This document shows, piece after piece, positions 42,301-55,000 of a stretch of DNA of 64,000 nt. Where the stretch lies: positions 5,255,478-5,319,477 of the forward strand of contig CM066923.1 in NCBI GenBank assembly GCA_033964015.1. Reading direction: 5' to 3'. The notes beneath the pieces were generated by a model. It did no database searches and was not told the DNA's origin. It saw only the letters and a list, made by a program, of their open reading frames with translations. This stretch comes from Scolanthus callimorphus. Taxonomy: Eukaryota > Cnidaria > Anthozoa > Actiniaria > Edwardsiidae. Every line of letters begins with the position of its first letter. Within the stretch, counting starts at the first letter, position 1. The translations under genes were made by a program, and so were the position numbers.

Positions 42301-44790
42301 GTTTGGCGTGAGTGTTAATGTCCTAGTCTTGCTCACAGGGTTTGTTTGGAGAGCGGTGTTCTTTTGCTCTTACTGTCGATGTTAACACCAATTGTGTCGG
42401 ATATTTTGGGCTGCTGACAGAGTGGGATACAAAACGATTGGCTTCGTTTCTGTCAATTACCTTTAAAAGACCATGTAGTGGTGAATCGCGTGGGGTCCCT
42501 CAGAAGGGATCTACCGTCACTCTATATAAAACGTAGGCGCGCAATGGTTTGAGGAGGACCCACAATCTTTCTCGCAACCATTCGATTGTTCAAACTTTAA
42601 ATCTGCTTATACCAGAAACATATAACTTATACTAACCTCAGCAAAGAGATTGGCCGAATACTGGTTTCTCGCGTCTAGAACCGGCTCTGTTTGATCGCGG
42701 AAGTCGAGAATGCCTTCGCGTTCGTGAGTCCAGTGATCTTGGTCGTCATTGTAGAACCCGTAGAAAGTGTCAAATCCTCGGTAGGTTGGAGTGTACTCCC
42801 ACATGTAGTACCCTAAGTGCCACTTGCCCACCATGTGAGTGGAGTAACCTGCAGTGGATTAGAGTCAAGCTCCCTCATACCCCAGGGGGGGTACTCGGAT
42901 ATAAAAATGACGGGGAGGTCCGACGTATTTTTTTGGGTATGAAATTTGTAGTAAAAGTATTTTTTGGGTTGAAAATTTTACCAGGTATTTTCTTGGGGTT
43001 GAAAAATCTGTGGGTATTTTTTTTGGGTTGAAACGTTAATGGCTAAGTTGATCATCAAGATACTGCCTTTCATATATGTTCCGGGAAACATAATGGGACG
43101 GCTATCATGCGTATGCTGGTATCTTTTGAGGCTAAAAAAAGTTGGGTATTTTTTTGGGTATCAAATTTTGGGAGCAGGTATTTTTTTTGGGTATAAAATT
43201 TATGGCTCAGGTATTTTTTTGGGTATAATATTAGGAGCTCCGTCGGAGCCCCCCGTCATTTTTATATCCAAGTACCCTCCCTGGGCCTCATACTCTTGTC
43301 AAAATACCGTAATATATAGATTTAAGCAATAGGCAATGCCTAAAAGCGGAATAACATAGAGTTGGAAAGTATTTTCCCATTTTGCTATTAGTTCAGTCCT
43401 TTTTGTCTCCTTGCATCTCTAACTGTTAACCTCTTTAAAGAATCTAGATCGATCTCCATGATTCTAAATGTATTTTTTAGGGAATGGGGTCAAAATGCAC
43501 CACGTTTTTGCAGTTTGGAGTCCAAATCGAACGCCGCGGCGCTGTGCTGGGTCTGGAGGACGAAACGCGCGCTCAGTGATTTTTTTGGGGGTTCATTCGG
43601 ACTAATTTGGATGATGTTCATTTATATACATTGCTTCGTTCTATTTATGTTTTTAATAGAACGAAGATAATAGTAATATAGTCATGTCCCCCAAATGATG
43701 ATAATCCTCATTTCAAGGCCATTTAACAATTGATGATAATCCTCATTTAAAGTTCGAGGTCATGTTGCTCGAACAGCGTTTCTCTCCAAAATCTGCAAGT
43801 TCTGACGAACTTTTTCAGACAATTGGAACTATGACCCTGACAGTACGTACTAGATCCGCTCGCCTACCTGCTTCCTTCAGCTTATGTGGTAACAACGTGT
43901 ACTCCAGGGGGAGGCCATAAGGCTCTCGTGGCTTGACTACACCGCTTTGCATTCCTAGGGAAATTATCTCAAGATTAATATCTGAAGGGGGAGGGTTGGG
44001 GTGAGCGAAGCCGTTTTTAAAAATAACCCTGGATCGTCAATTTGTCTAGACAACTCCTTACGCCTTCCTTATCAGAATTTACTACAGATACTGATTATCT
44101 TTGGTGAAGAGTAACGCAACACGTGTCTTCTCTTCTAAAACAATGATGCAATAAAGGAGCTACTGGTTACGGGTAACGCAATACGCGTCATGCCCTCCTA
44201 AAACAATTATGCTCGCGATAAAGGATCTACTGGTTTTCCAGGGTATAGAGAGTGAAAGAGACATACTTTAGAATCCCCCATCTCCCTCTTGTCACTTGTT
44301 TCAGTTGTTTTGCCCCTTTTCTCCCTGTCCCTGTTTAATAAACAATTAAGGTGTGGCTTATAAATTTTAAAGTCGTTTCCCCTCTCCCTGAGTATTTCTA
44401 GGCCGTTTTCCCTCCGCACTGATCCGTTCCTCTCCTCACTTTCCAGGTACTCTGTACAGTTATACGTAGAATCACACTATTTCCAAAGTATGTCATTAGC
44501 GCGCAACACTAACCTGTGTGTATGGGATATCTGCCCGTTAATAGTGCAGCTCTTGTAGGAGTACAGACCGGTTGTACGTAATAATTCTCCAGTATAACTC
44601 CCTCAGTAGCGAGTTGGTCAATATTCGGCGTCTGCAGCTTCGTTATGTTCTGATAGCCGACATCACTCCAACCAAGATCGTCTACGACTATGAGTAGGAT
44701 ATTCGGCTTGTGAGCAGCACATTGAGATGCGAAAATGAAGAACAGAGCCGCGAGATTTGCCGCTAGGCTGAACATGATTTTAGATTGCAA
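39336..44790 (-). CDS. Arylsulfatase B-like gene C, seven exons, hydrophobic C-terminal tail
   Basis: Exons (minus): 44790-44514, 43954-43868, 42848-42637, 42275-42064, 41404-41184, 40412-40126, 39617-39336 (TAG). One open frame of 526 codons with no frameshift. Signal peptide [19 protein letters not shown] precedes [19 protein letters not shown]; translation could start at Met1 or Met6. Motifs: [11 protein letters not shown] (formylglycine site), GKWHLG, VHEP with the usual Glu, STDNGG and [11 protein letters not shown]. After the conserved [16 protein letters not shown] the protein ends with [17 protein letters not shown], a terminal hydrophobic run absent from genes A, B and E. It resembles a GPI-attachment signal or a tail anchor, so the enzyme may be displayed on the membrane. 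It is the best intact copy of the array. Confidence 0.95.
39995..40112. repeat. Dispersed repeat, copy near gene C exon 6
   Basis: Resembles 16865-17000 (CTTGGTCGCCATTTTGTTTT, GGCCTGAGACACG, CCCGCGCGGATTTG, TCTTGATATG). It ends ~14 nt from the donor of gene C exon 6 on the minus strand. Confidence 0.5.
40882..41056. mobile_element. MITE family 3, copy 2 (opposite orientation)
   Basis: AAGCAGATTTCGTATCACTG and GTCATACGAAATCTGCTCTA ends. The interior matches 27844-28000 in reverse complement (CCTGGCCTGCTGTAGATACC). It is in gene C intron 5. Confidence 0.88.
42878..43290. mobile_element. Foldback element with GGGTATTTTTT-type internal repeats
   Basis: CGGATATAAAAATGACGGGG on the left mirrors CCCCGTCATTTTTATATCCA on the right. 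The interior has many imperfect copies of GGGTATTTTTTTGGGT. It lies ~30 nt from the gene C exon 3 boundary. Confidence 0.8.
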
Positions 44791-45336
44791 AATGTATGCT
44801 CAAGTCTGTTGAAGTCTGTAGAGAAAGGAGTTCCCGGGGTCAGTGTACTTTGGTAAATCTCTTTGATTTCCATAAATTACCATAAATTACCATTTCCGTC
44901 ATCTTGATAAACAAATACACCACGACAGTGCTTGGCAACAGCGCGCAAAAATGAAAAATGTTTTTACTTGTGAATATGTAGTCTCCCTCGCAACCCATTC
45001 TTTGTGTCGGTCACGCAACGCTCCCTCCCCACGAAAGGAAGCGGAGACTATTAAGGATAAGGATTTATACAGTGCCAGAAGCTCATAATTATGAGCTTCT
45101 GACAGCGCATATTCATCTCTGTCCTTAGCGCTTGAGAGAGACTAGTGAATATGCGAAGTATAGAAACGATAATCCTGAGTGGACGATATGTCACTCACCC
45201 ACTAAAGATCGGGGCCATAAAGGCTGGACAAAGTTTCTATCAAACAATGACGTCATTTATCACTTAAACTAGAAGTATCTATGTAGATAGTGAATTGCTC
45301 GGAGGGGAATCCACTCTTTGCAGAAAGTGTTTTGTT

Positions 45337-45682
45337 TAGGCCCCGTCCACACTCCGGATATTTTTGAATCCGCAACTTTTTCTTTCCGGATATGGCTATC
45401 GTCCACACGTATCCGGTGAATTCGTAGACGAATAGCGATATTTTTTAATCCGATCTCGAGAGTGGAACTTTTTTGAATCCGATCGATAACATTTTGGAGA
45501 CATGTGGACAGTCGAATCCGGATATTTTCTGATACGAATGACTGGATTTGTCTGCGAATTCGCTGGATGCGTGTGGACGATAGCAGTATCCGGAAAGAAA
45601 CGTTTCGGATTCAAAAAAATCCCGATACGTGTGGAAAAAGTTTCGGATTCAAAAATATCCGGGTATGTTGGACGGGGCCTAG
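45337..45682. mobile_element. 346-bp foldback MITE
   Basis: TAGGCCCCGTCCACACTCCG and its mirror ending GGACGGGGCCTA. Inverted matches continue inward (GGATATTTTTGAATCCG, ATCGTCCACACG). No transposase. Confidence 0.88.
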
Positions 45683-47194
45683 TGTATAAAAATGAATGTG
45701 ATCTGAAGGCTGCCACATTTCAACTGTTGTTTTGTAGCTGCTCCAGGAATGTTTCTACAGTTCTGACGAACATTTCAGAAAATAGCACTCTTGTTACAAT
45801 TAAATGTCTGCTTGCTCTGCTATGAAACAAAGTTTTTTGTTTACTTTAATCCTCTGACAAATCAACATTAGACGTGAACAGTTGATCAAATGGTTCTGCA
45901 CAGTCATTTGATTTCTGAACAATATTTGCAATCTTCAGTTATCCAAATGTATGAGCGGTGTAGACAATTGCACAATAAATATCAATGTACACATATGTTT
46001 CAGGAATTAGGTCAGAAACAAGCAGGATTTGCAATTACAGTAGCTTGGTTTCTTGTGTTGATTGAATATTTTTGCTGCACAGCCATTTTCTTGATTCAGT
46101 TCTGGCATTGTTTCAAACGAGTAATAATAACAGCATTATACTTTTCATGCATGAGATACAGCATCGAACCAGTTTTTTCACATTATTTTACCAAAGCCAG
46201 ACATTTTGTTGTTGACATAATTATTTTCATAACAGACACTGGTGTCCTTTTAAGGATTTAAGGATTTAAAGTTGATGTCTATGCTTGGTGTTTCTGACAC
46301 TCTGTAAAAGCTTCCAAATTGTCTCCCAATTTGTTCTCGTTGTTTATAGAACGCAGTAACATGGCCCCTTGCTATATTATAGCACAACAACTCCTTGCCC
46401 ATATCCATTTTTAAACCTTGTTTGGATTAGCAGTAACAATTAGTTTTGGTTCCTGAGACAGCTGTTTTCTCTGCATGATAATAAATGATGTCTCTCCCTT
46501 GTTTTGTTGCTTGCTGTAGAGATGGAGGGTTCCATGTAGATTATGTCAAGTGAATCATTTTTCACAGTGGATGGCAACTTGCAACCACTGAAGAGTATGT
46601 TGTGCCGGTTGCTTAGAGGGGTTATTCATTATGACTTTAGGATGGATCTACAAAAAATGAAAAAAATAATTAAAAAAGAAGAATAAGAACAACAACAACG
46701 AAAGATTCTATTATCATTTACTTACCTGGACAAACACGTTAAATGATATTGCATAAAGGGTGCGCTATTTTTGGGAAAAAAATGTGTGCTTTGTACTACA
46801 GCAGCTTACTATGAGCTGCCTGTTAATGTATTCATCTTATTACTGGTTTGTACTACAGCAGCTTACTAATAGCTGCTCATCTATATTGGTTAGCTCTCAA
46901 CTAATTGATTTTATTATAATATGCACAGCAAGTTGCTTGTGCTATCATTTGAAGTCTATTTTCCCCACACCGGGGATGATAATCCCTCCAAGTTGGAGGA
47001 GACCTGATTATTACAGGCAGCCCCCAATAGATGGGGAGATTTGGCAAAGCCAAACGTCTTGTGTTCTTGTTCGACAGCAACAACTGCAGCCGTTGATGGT
47101 CGTCCGTTCGAAATTCGCTCTAGAACTCGGGAAAACGGCAGTGAAAAATACGTTTTGAAAGCTGCGATAACTTGTTAAAAGGTAATTGAGGCAA

Positions 47195-47428
47195 TTAAAG
47201 AGCCTGTGTCAGCCGCCATTTTGACAGCATAGCAACATACCAAGTCGGAGAAAGCATCCATTTCCATCGGCGGATTTAGAGAAGATAGAGCAATTGTCTC
47301 GATTGAGTTTCGCAAATCAAATCTGAAACTTTGTTTTAAGATGTTTATTGAGATATTTCTACATGCAATTCGTCTTCTAATATCGAACGAAAACAATAAC
47401 AAAGGAGTGGCTGACACAGGCTCTTTAA
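47195..47428 (-). mobile_element. TTAA-type MITE family 1, copy 5, with intact TTAA flanks
   Basis: TTAAAGAGCCTGTGTCAGCC at the left and GGCTGACACAGGCTCTTTAA at the right form perfect 16-bp inverted repeats bounded by TTAA. It is the best-preserved copy and defines the family. Confidence 0.9.
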
Positions 47429-48685
47429 TAGCTTTAACTTACCGATAATCTCAGTCAAACTTCCCAGTAAACATCCACATCGAACGGCTAGCCCACGAGG
47501 AAAGAAATCTACCTGTGCAAAGGAGCACGGGAAGGCGTGCCACGGAACGAACCCAAATGACACTCGCCGATAATAATCGTACTGCGCATGCACCACAGGT
47601 ACAAGAAAACAAGAGGCTGCAATCAGGGTTTGTAAAACAGTATAAAAAACAAATGTAAAGCGGCATGTAATGCATACTAACGTGCAAATGAAGGCAAGAT
47701 TAGACTTGCTCTCCGCTCGCTGCGCTCGCTCCGAGCAAAAATGTCATCACTTCGTAGAAGGAAGTTGCAGACAACCACATCATAAAACGTTCGACAAAAA
47801 CTGTCGTCTAGCTTGCCGAACGTTCCAAATGTTTTTTTTTATAAAACCACAGGGAACCCATGCCCAGGTCCATTAGTATAGCAGGAATCGTAGCTATACG
47901 TTTTAGGGTATTATTTTGTTTCTTCCTTCGAGCATCCCTTTCCGAAAAACCCGGAAAATTTCCGCCCGCCCCACAACCGCCCATTTGAAATCCAAGATGG
48001 CGACCGCGATAACGAATCCCGTGGTTTTTTTTCGCGATAAAAATACCATCTACCGCCTGCAAGCAGACTATGTAGACATCATTGGTTTTAGTGGTGAGTG
48101 CCAGCCATAGATCGTGTTGGTGCTAAGTTGTTAAACGCCGGGTAAGACTAGTCCGTCCGCGCAGAGAAATCGCCGCCTAAATTTGTTCGTAATTTATACT
48201 ATGAAAGAAGTTCTAACTGCAAGGAACTGAGGCTTTTTTCTCGTCCACTCGCATCGTGGCCGCCATGCTTCTTGCCACGTTTTGCGCAGAATCGTGCGTT
48301 GGTTTTTCCTGTATCATGTTTCTAAAAATGCAGCCATTTTTCGGTGGACACTTCTGGTAATGAACTTCCTAGTTTAGGTGCTGGATTAACAAGGCAACTG
48401 TTGCGGCAACATTCCACGCGCTAATGTTTTCAAGATGTTTCCGCGTTTAGCCACACCAGGCAACAAAAAGTATTTTGAACTCTCTCAGAAACATCTTGTT
48501 GCGCGAAACAATGCTTCCCCGTTTTGCCCCCCCCCCCCCCCCCATTGTCAAAAATCAGAGACAAACACCACGCTTTGGCCATTTCGAAATAATTTTCATA
48601 TAATAGCTAAGAGAGTGTATGCTGCCATACATTGGAAATTTACCTAAATTTTGAGCTGTTTTTCCACTACAAAGTTGCCACAACA

Positions 48686-48879
48686 TACCCTGCTAGCAGA
48701 GGTTTTTTTCTGTCGGCAGTCTTTTATTAGGTTGTTCGCGTGTCTGGTATGTCGCGTGGTTGTTTGTTGGTTGTTTCCCGGGCGCAAATCAAAACAACCA
48801 CGCGACATACCAGACACGCGAACAACTTAATGCTAGCTAATAAAAGACTGACAGAAAAAAACCTTTGCTAGCAGGGTAC
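48686..48879. mobile_element. Foldback MITE, ~80-bp arms
   Basis: ATACCCTGCTAGCAGAGGTT and AACCTTTGCTAGCAGGGTAC ends. Inner arms include CGCGTGTCTGGTATGTCGCG and its mirror around a short loop. Confidence 0.88.
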
Positions 48880-49032
48880 CACAACAAAGTTGCCACAACA
48901 AAGTTGCCACACACGTTTAGCGCGCCCCAGAATCATTCCGTAAAACTTAAGTGCCGAGACTTTGTTATCTCGTTTATCTAGCGCTTTACACTTTTCAACT
49001 CGTTTATATGATTCTCTTTCTAGTCAGAGCTA

Positions 49033-52000
49033 CTAACTCAAACAGGAAAAAACAAACAAAACTGACATGGTAAACAGTAAACAATCAATAACAATAAAAT
49101 TGCTTCGGTTTGAGGTTCTCCATGGTCCCCAGTAACCATTTTTCTTGGCGGTCTCCAAGGACATCGGATCACCAAGCTTCTTGATTGATGCCACTGCGCC
49201 TTTCCTGTAATATTCCAACCTCTTGCGTAACCTAGCAACCACATCCGGGTATTTGGCGCTCAAGTCGTTTCGTTCCTCTGGGTCAGCGGTAATGTTGTAA
49301 AGAGCGACTTTGATCCTTTTCTGGAAGGGAGAAGAGTTTGGTATAGATGCTGTTAATGGCGCTGCAAATAACTTATTTAAAGCTTAGCCACAAAAGTTGC
49401 TGTTTCAGGACAACTTTTCAGCAACTTTTGAAATAAAGAGCGTCTTTTCTTAGCTCGAGAAACGTAAATTCGTGTTCGGAGAGTCTTCGGCTACTTTCTC
49501 GAAAGCCCTGAACAAGTTCGGTTGCGAGCGGTTCGACTTCGTAAATCCTTCGGTACAGCTTCGGGACACATTCCGACGTGCTAAGATAAAAAAATGTCCC
49601 AACATAAAAGGAAGTCAGTTTGCAGTTGTACGTGTGATCTACTTTAACATTGGTGTCTACATTGTGGACAAAGTTACAAAAATATAGCGAATTTTTGAAG
49701 AAAGTTTTGGCAACCTTTGGGCACATTTACGAGAAAAACAGCAACTTTTAAGAATATCTAGAGCAACTGGCCAGGTCTGCTTATGACAGAGGATACCAAA
49801 TTTGTCCCCTACATGCAAGAGTCCAAGAGTCTATTATTAAGAGTGTTATAACTTCTAGCAAAAAAAATTGCCGCCATCACAGTAACATAGTATGATATTT
49901 ATAGAATGTGATTTCCTGCTGCCTTGTATCCAGAATCATAGGTATAATTTGTCAACTAGTAATGGCCTCCTGCTCATAAGATGCTAAAAATAGCACAAAT
50001 ACTACAGTGTTGTTGGACAGTCCTGATGTGAAAGATCACCACTCCTAGTAATGGCCTCCTGTAAAGTCTTAGAAAACCTTAAACTAACACTTACAAAGTC
50101 CGACAGTGACCTATTCCACAAACTGGTTTTCCAATCATACCGTCCGCCCAATTCCGGGAGCTTGTACCAAGGGAAGTCTAAAACGTCCACGAGTATTTTC
50201 ATGTCTCCTGAGCGGAGAGCCATACCATCACCACTTGGAATGAATCCATTATGACTTGCGATAATCTGCTGGTCAGGGGGGTCAATATTGAGTAGAATTT
50301 CCTCTCTAGGGGAGGGTGCACCTTTTGAAATGGTGTCCCAGACGTTCATGCCATCCAAAGGACGGTCATCGCTCACAGTCTGTCGTCCTATTAAAATAAT
50401 ATTTGAAGTAAAATATCAAACACGAGACCGTGTTTCATCAGGTTTTCCAAACATTGAGAAGTGGGTCGCTGCGTTAATGTAACTTCCCACCATCAATGGT
50501 TGTTTTTGGGGGCAAAAGGTATTTGGTAAAAAAACAAATTCACATCTCTGAATTACACAAGGCATAAAATGATAAAATGCACTTACAACGGCTTTCGATC
50601 GAGTAAGCCTATCTGATATCTGCCGAATTGAATGCAAAAGATAAAGAAAACGCCAGTTATGTAGGTAACATGGTGAAAAGATACTTCGATCATTATTAAT
50701 TTTTATGATAATTTTAACATCTGATTGATAACTCAAAGAAATACAAATTCTGTGTTTTTCTACAGCATATCGCGTGGCTTCAAGCCCACGAACCTGCTAA
50801 TCCGAGTATCGTCGGGTACCAGTCGGTAACATGGAGCAGCTCACGGCACCGTCTCCTCTTTGTTTGAAGCATCTCACCATGGACAAAAGCAGCCCCTCTC
50901 ACCCCTCCCTCCCATAGGGTACTTTTGCCTCCCCTGAGAGGCCAGTTATAGCCGCCGTATATTGGCACGCCACCGTTGTCTGTGGTGAAGATAACAAGGG
51001 TGTTGTTCCACATTCTAAGGTAAAGGTAGTTGATATTCACGTGAATAAATATGTACTTCACAGGAATTTCTGCAGAAACCCATCCATGAGAAAAGCTGAA
51101 TTTCCCCAGGCACATGCATGGGAAGTGTTCGGAATTCACATGGATAGCCATGGGAAATCCGAACACTTCACATGCTTCTACCATGGGAAATTCAGCTTTT
51201 CCCATGGATGGGTTTCTGCCGAAATTCCCTGTCTTTGTGCACCCCATAAAGCGGATTCCAGATGACCAGTGTCGAAAGTAAGTCGATACTTTTTTACGCA
51301 TTCCTATTGGTTGAGGTATTAGGTCTTTGTTTAGTCAGCCAATCAGAATGCGAAGAAAAGAAAGCATCATGACTAAAGTCGTACTTACTTCGTCCCCTGA
51401 TTGGTTGGTTGTTGAATGGATTTCGTTTCTGATTGGTAGGTGAATTTGACTTTGCGTTTATTTTTCGACATTCATCTCAAATTCGCTCTAACATTTTCGA
51501 GGTGGTGTACCCTGTGGACTTGTTTGCGTAACAGCGTGACTTTAACAAAAAGTAATGAATAGAAAAAAGAGCTGGCAAAATTATCTCGACCTCTGTTTGC
51601 CTACAAAGTGGCCCTCGCCTTGTATGCACTGCTTTGCCGCTTTATCTTTGAGAGTTTAGCGCATTTTATCGTACAAACGCGACAAAAAACTCACAATACT
51701 AGAATTCTTTTGCATTCTTTTTCCGACTGCCTCATTCCGAATTGCGTTACAAGCATTTCCACAGGGAACCCATCGATCTGGGCAGCACGTACGTACCCTT
51801 TGCTCTTGAGCGCGTCCGTCACATTTCCAACTGCCTCATCCATAGCGCTGACCATACCCCCGTAGCCTCGTCGTGCAGCGTTTTTAATGTCCTTGTACAT
51901 GTCTACGAAACGTGCTGGGGCTTGGACAGGGGAGTGCACGTTTAAGAAAGGTAAATACAAGAACATTGGTTTCGAGGTGTTCTGGGCTTCGATGATTTCT

Positions 52001-55000
52001 TTTGCTCTCTGAAAAAAGACACACAGCATTTCAATAACATTCTTTCACAAGAACATATCAAGATAGTTCCCGTTGAAATGTGTCGTTTTCTTAAATGTCT
52101 TATATGGACGTTTTTCTAGCTTCTTTTCCTAAGTTGCCGAAGAAACGTTCGTGAAACCTTGCAGAAACGTTGTTCATGTAGGCCGCCATCTTTGTTCTGG
52201 CCCAAAAGAGCCTGGAACAGCGTCACAGGTTGCCCGCATTAATAAAAACGACACATCTTTCTTGAGCCTTCTTGATATAAAAAAGTGTCGTTTTCGTCAA
52301 TTTTTACTCGTGCGCGTGACGTGGGTTACCTGTGTCGTGGTTCAGGCTCTTCACATACACGAGCAACGTTTATCTCCAAATTAAGCTTAAAGGTTCATCC
52401 GAAAAACATTTAATGAGTTGAAACACACTCTCTTGTTTGCCCTTAATTTTTATGTACTATTTAAAACATTTGCCAGTGGCGTAGCCAGGGGGGGGGGGGG
52501 AGGGCTTTCTCGGGAGATTTTCCAATACATTTACTATTTTCATTGAGTAATTATGCCGCGAAGTCTTGAAATGTGTGGGTTACATAACACTCTTATGTAA
52601 CAGCGTGTTGTTGAATTAAGGATACATTCCTTTGACAAGTCTTGTCTTATTTAAAGGAATCCTGACTTTGATTCATGGCCTTTTCACTCAGAAGATACGT
52701 AAGCCCGTGAGTCGCTAGTAGATTTCTTTTTCGTTTCACCAGATTACGTCGCCTCAGCCGATGTCTACATGCTTTCGCCCACTTCCAGATGCCGCCATAC
52801 CTGCAGCCACCCGCTTGTTGAAGCCTCTGCCGATCCCGTTCGTGCCGCTATTTGCCTCGTATATGGCGAGCTTCCAGCCCAGTTCCAGATGCCGCCATAC
52901 CTACAGCCACCCGCCTGTTGCAGCATCTGCCGATCCCGTTCGTGCCGCTATTTGCCAAGTATATGGCGAGCTTCCAGCTCTAATTTGGACTTTTCAAAAT
53001 ACCATGTTTGCTCGTGTGTCGAGCCTAAATTGGACTTATTCAAAATACCATGTTCGCTCGTGTGTCGAGCCTAAATTGGACTTATTCAAAATACCATGTT
53101 CGCTCGTTCGTCGAGCCTAAATTGGACTTATTCAAAATACCATGTTCGCTCGTTCGTCGAGCCTAAATTGGACTTATTCAAAAGACCATGTTCGCTCGTG
53201 TGTCGAGCCTAAATTGGACTTATTCAAAATACCATGTTCGCTCGTTCGTCGAGCCTAAATTGGACTTATTCAAAATACCATGTTCGCTCGTTCGTCGAGC
53301 CTAAATTGGACTTATTCAAAATACCATGTTCGCTCGTTCGTCGAGCCTAAATTGGACTTATTCAAAATACCATGTTTGCTCGTGTGTCGAGCCTAAATTG
53401 GACTTATTCAAAATACCATGTTCGCTCGTGTGTCGAGCCTAAATTGGATTTATTCAAAATACCATGTTCGCTCGTTCGTCGAGCCTAAATTGGACTTATT
53501 CAAAATACCATGTTCGCTCGTGTGTCGAGCCTAAATTGGATTTATTCAAAATACCATGTTCGCTCGTGTGTCGAGCCTAAATTGGATTTATTCAAAATCA
53601 TGTTCGCTCGTGTCGAGCCTAAATTGGATTCATTCAAATACCATGTTTGCTGTGTGTCGTGCCCTTTATTGGATTTATTCAAAATACCATGTTGGCTCGT
53701 GTGTCGAGCTTTGGAGCCTTATTCCTCACATTTGCTGGTTTGTATATTGAACTCTTATTTAGACATTTGTAAGTAGAACTGCTAAGAATTCTAAGTTTCT
53801 TTTTCCAAGTGCCCGGTATCCTGGTCGCGCCAATATGGGTTTTCTTATAGAAACCCTTCAATTCATCTTTGATGAGTTTTTGGCCCGACTTGGCTATTGG
53901 GAACTTTCCTTTTTAAGCTTAGTTTTTTGTGCTCTTTTTGCGTCTGGTATTCCGACAATTTTTTCGTATACTTGTCAAGATGCTAAGCCACAGACACATT
54001 AACATAGCGTGTAAAACCTGGTTTGTGGGAAAGCTTCCCTACTGGCTAAGTCGGGCCACTGCCCTTAACTGTGAAAGGGAAGGGTTTTTCTGAGTTTTGG
54101 GAAAAGGTACCCTTTTGGAAGGGTTATTGGGCAAATAAGGTCTTTGGCAGATACATAGTAAGCTGTAGGCTGCTCGATCCGAGGTCAACCCATTTCCCAT
54201 AACTTAATCCCACACGACCGAGACAATGAGCGGCCTGGTTACCTCAATGAAAATCGTTTACTATTTTCATTGAGTAATTATGCCGCGAAGTCTTGAAATG
54301 TGTGGGTTACATAACACTCTTATGTAACAGCGTGTTGTTGAATTAAGGATACATTCCTTTGACAAGTCTTGTCTTATTTAAAGGAATCCTGACTTTGATT
54401 CATGGCCTTTTCACTCAGAAGATACGTAAGCCCGTGAGTCGCTAGTAGATTTCGACCCACCCACCTCCCCTTCGGCGACGTAACATATACCGCGTACTTC
54501 CGTCCGCCTTCAGCCGCTCTTTACCTCGGTCAACCCATTTCCCATAACTTAATCCCACACGACCGAGACAATGAGCGGCCTGGTTACCTCAATGAAATCG
54601 TTTACTGTATTTGCTGAAGGAAATTTGAACATTTTCGTCCCATGTTTTCACTATCCCCCCCCCCCCCCCCCCCTTCAGAAATTCCTGGCAACGCCGCTGA
54701 TTTGTGCCAGGAGTACATCAACAGGAGCCTCAAGTGGGTGTCCGGAGTACAGGGAGCCCATCAACAGGAGCCTCCATCACTCACTGGTGGCCGTCCGAAG
54801 CACAAGACTAGATGAATCTATTTTTAGATTGTAGATTTGGTATTTGGCCCCGAAAATTAGTTGTCGTGGCTACTAGGCACAGAGAGATTCTGCTCGGCAA
54901 CTTTTGAGACCGTTTTTCAATTTTGAGCAACTTTTTCAATTCTGAGCAACTTTTTCAATTTCCCATTTTTTGCGAGCAAATTTCTACAGAATTGGCAATT

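Larger units (their letters stand above)
44791..49032. other. Spacer between sulfatases C and D
   Basis: 4.2 kb, AT-rich, with a large foldback (45337-45682), a TTAA MITE (47195-47428) and a hairpin element (48686-48879). A hydrophobic 123-codon open frame at 45890-46261 lacks any recognisable domain and is not called. Confidence 0.5.

Noticed and set aside
45890..46261. 123-codon hydrophobic open frame between genes C and D
   Set aside because: AT-rich, no domain, no splice partner and no neighbouring evidence. A chance frame is more likely.
49033..52029. Treating gene D exons 4-7 as a separate truncated sulfatase
   Set aside because: Exons 1-3 at 56633-60536 are on the same strand with the exact matching phase and no other exons 4-7 follow them, so one gene is the better model.
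52761..53776. Repeated open frames suggesting a repeat protein
   Set aside because: The 46-bp unit is not a multiple of three, frames run off after a few units, and the region is inside a transposon-like element in an intron.
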